Assembly: GCA_021604265.1 (NCBI GenBank) | Contig: BQIY01000089.1 | Span: forward strand, 1-7,743 | DNA: 7,743 nt | Source: Nitrospirales bacterium | GTDB lineage: Bacteria > Nitrospirota > Nitrospiria > Nitrospirales > UBA8639 | Direction of reading: 5' to 3' | In this document: positions 7,377 to 7,743 of the stretch, in pieces | Numbering within the stretch: the first letter of the stretch is position 1 | How the letters are laid out: every line of letters begins with the position of its first letter | Program-made: the position numbers and the translations under genes | The notes under the pieces: model-generated | What the model was told of the DNA's origin: nothing | The model's database searches: none | Seen by the model: only the letters and a program-made list of their open reading frames with translations

Positions 7377-7504
7377 GTGAGCAGGGCATTGCTTGGCGTA
7401 CTTGAGAGAACCTTGGGACGATACATCGGTATTCGGTGAAGTCATTCATCAGCGGCTTTTGCCTTTATCATTCATGAGATTCTCCCGCATAGGTACATTT
7501 TGTT

Positions 7505-7743
7505 ATGAATAAGCTGTCTACCCTCACACACGATCAATACCGTTTCCTCATTGAACACATTCCTGCTGTTGCCTATACGGCGATCTTGGAACAAGGCGGA
7601 ATAACATTTCGCTACATTAGTCCACAGCTTGAGTCGATTGTTGGCATTCATCAGTCGGAGTGGGTCAATAATCCCGATCAGTTCATAAAGCATATTCATC
7701 CTGAAGATCGTGAGCGTGTACGGTCTGAGCATCAGGCGACCTA
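7505..7743 (+). CDS. PAS-domain signalling protein, N-terminal fragment (runs off right edge)
   Basis: Seventy-nine codons are visible. Residues from about 10 onward match the start of a PAS domain: FLIEHIPAVAYTA, then FRYISPQLESIVGI and the HPEDRERV segment typical of PAS_3-type folds. There is no signal peptide or membrane segment in the visible part, so this portion is probably cytosolic. Such N-termini usually belong to sensor histidine kinases or GGDEF/EAL proteins, but the output domain lies outside the window and cannot be named. An in-frame TAG at 7490-7492 and the lack of another start codon after it fix the ATG at 7505. The ribosome site is weak (AGGT about 11 bases upstream). It is codirectional with the degenerate sensor kinase and separated from it by 128 bases, so it could be cotranscribed and a partner; this is inference from position. 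Confidence 0.8.
   Translation, partial: MNKLSTLTHDQYRFLIEHIPAVAYTAILEQGGITFRYISPQLESIVGIHQSEWVNNPDQFIKHIHPEDRERVRSEHQAT

Noticed and set aside
7442..7475. Direct repeat TCATTCAT at 7442-7449 and 7468-7475, considered as paired regulator sites
   Set aside because: It is a simple eight-base word with no dyad symmetry and no promoter elements placed around it; probably chance.
7472..7732. An 86-codon open frame on the - strand at the right edge
   Set aside because: It is antisense to the PAS-domain gene, whose RYISPQLE and HPEDRERV segments identify the real frame.

Overview
The window looks like ordinary chromosome from a Gram-negative-type bacterium of middling GC content (mid to high 40s percent by eye). 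The zinc-type valyl-tRNA synthetase, the valS-nadC pairing and the large membrane-GAF sensor protein would fit a Nitrospirota-like organism. That placement is an inference from gene style, not something the sequence proves. I see no mobile element, CRISPR array, tRNA or rRNA.

Layout. The left part is a leftward gene pair: valS (3574 to 785, complete) followed after 17 bases by nadC (767 leftwards), which runs off the left edge without its C-terminus. These are housekeeping genes for valyl-tRNA charging and NAD synthesis. From the divergent 148-base gap upstream of valS, a strong ribosome binding site leads rightwards into a very small gene for a 35-residue, extremely basic protein (3723-3830). 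Next on the + strand is a HAD-superfamily hydrolase (4044-4781), then a 417-base gap with no convincing gene. After the gap comes a 725-residue membrane protein (5199-7376) with a multi-helix sensor region, a GAF-like domain and a histidine-kinase core. A PAS-domain protein starts at 7505 and leaves the window on the right.

Main point of interest. The 725-residue kinase-like protein keeps the overall fold and an intact reading frame but has lost the catalytic signatures of a histidine kinase. The phospho-acceptor histidine is glutamine (Q489). The N-box magnesium asparagine is histidine (H603). Neither G-box glycine motif is intact. It therefore looks like a pseudo-histidine kinase, a sensor that would have to signal by binding a partner rather than by phosphorylating itself. 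The PAS protein encoded next to it is an obvious candidate partner, but its output domain is outside the window.

Smaller oddities are a His-to-Cys change in the ValRS editing-domain motif, an enlarged linker in a ValRS zinc module, a HAD protein with Ala in place of the second motif I aspartate, and the unrecognised 35-residue basic protein.
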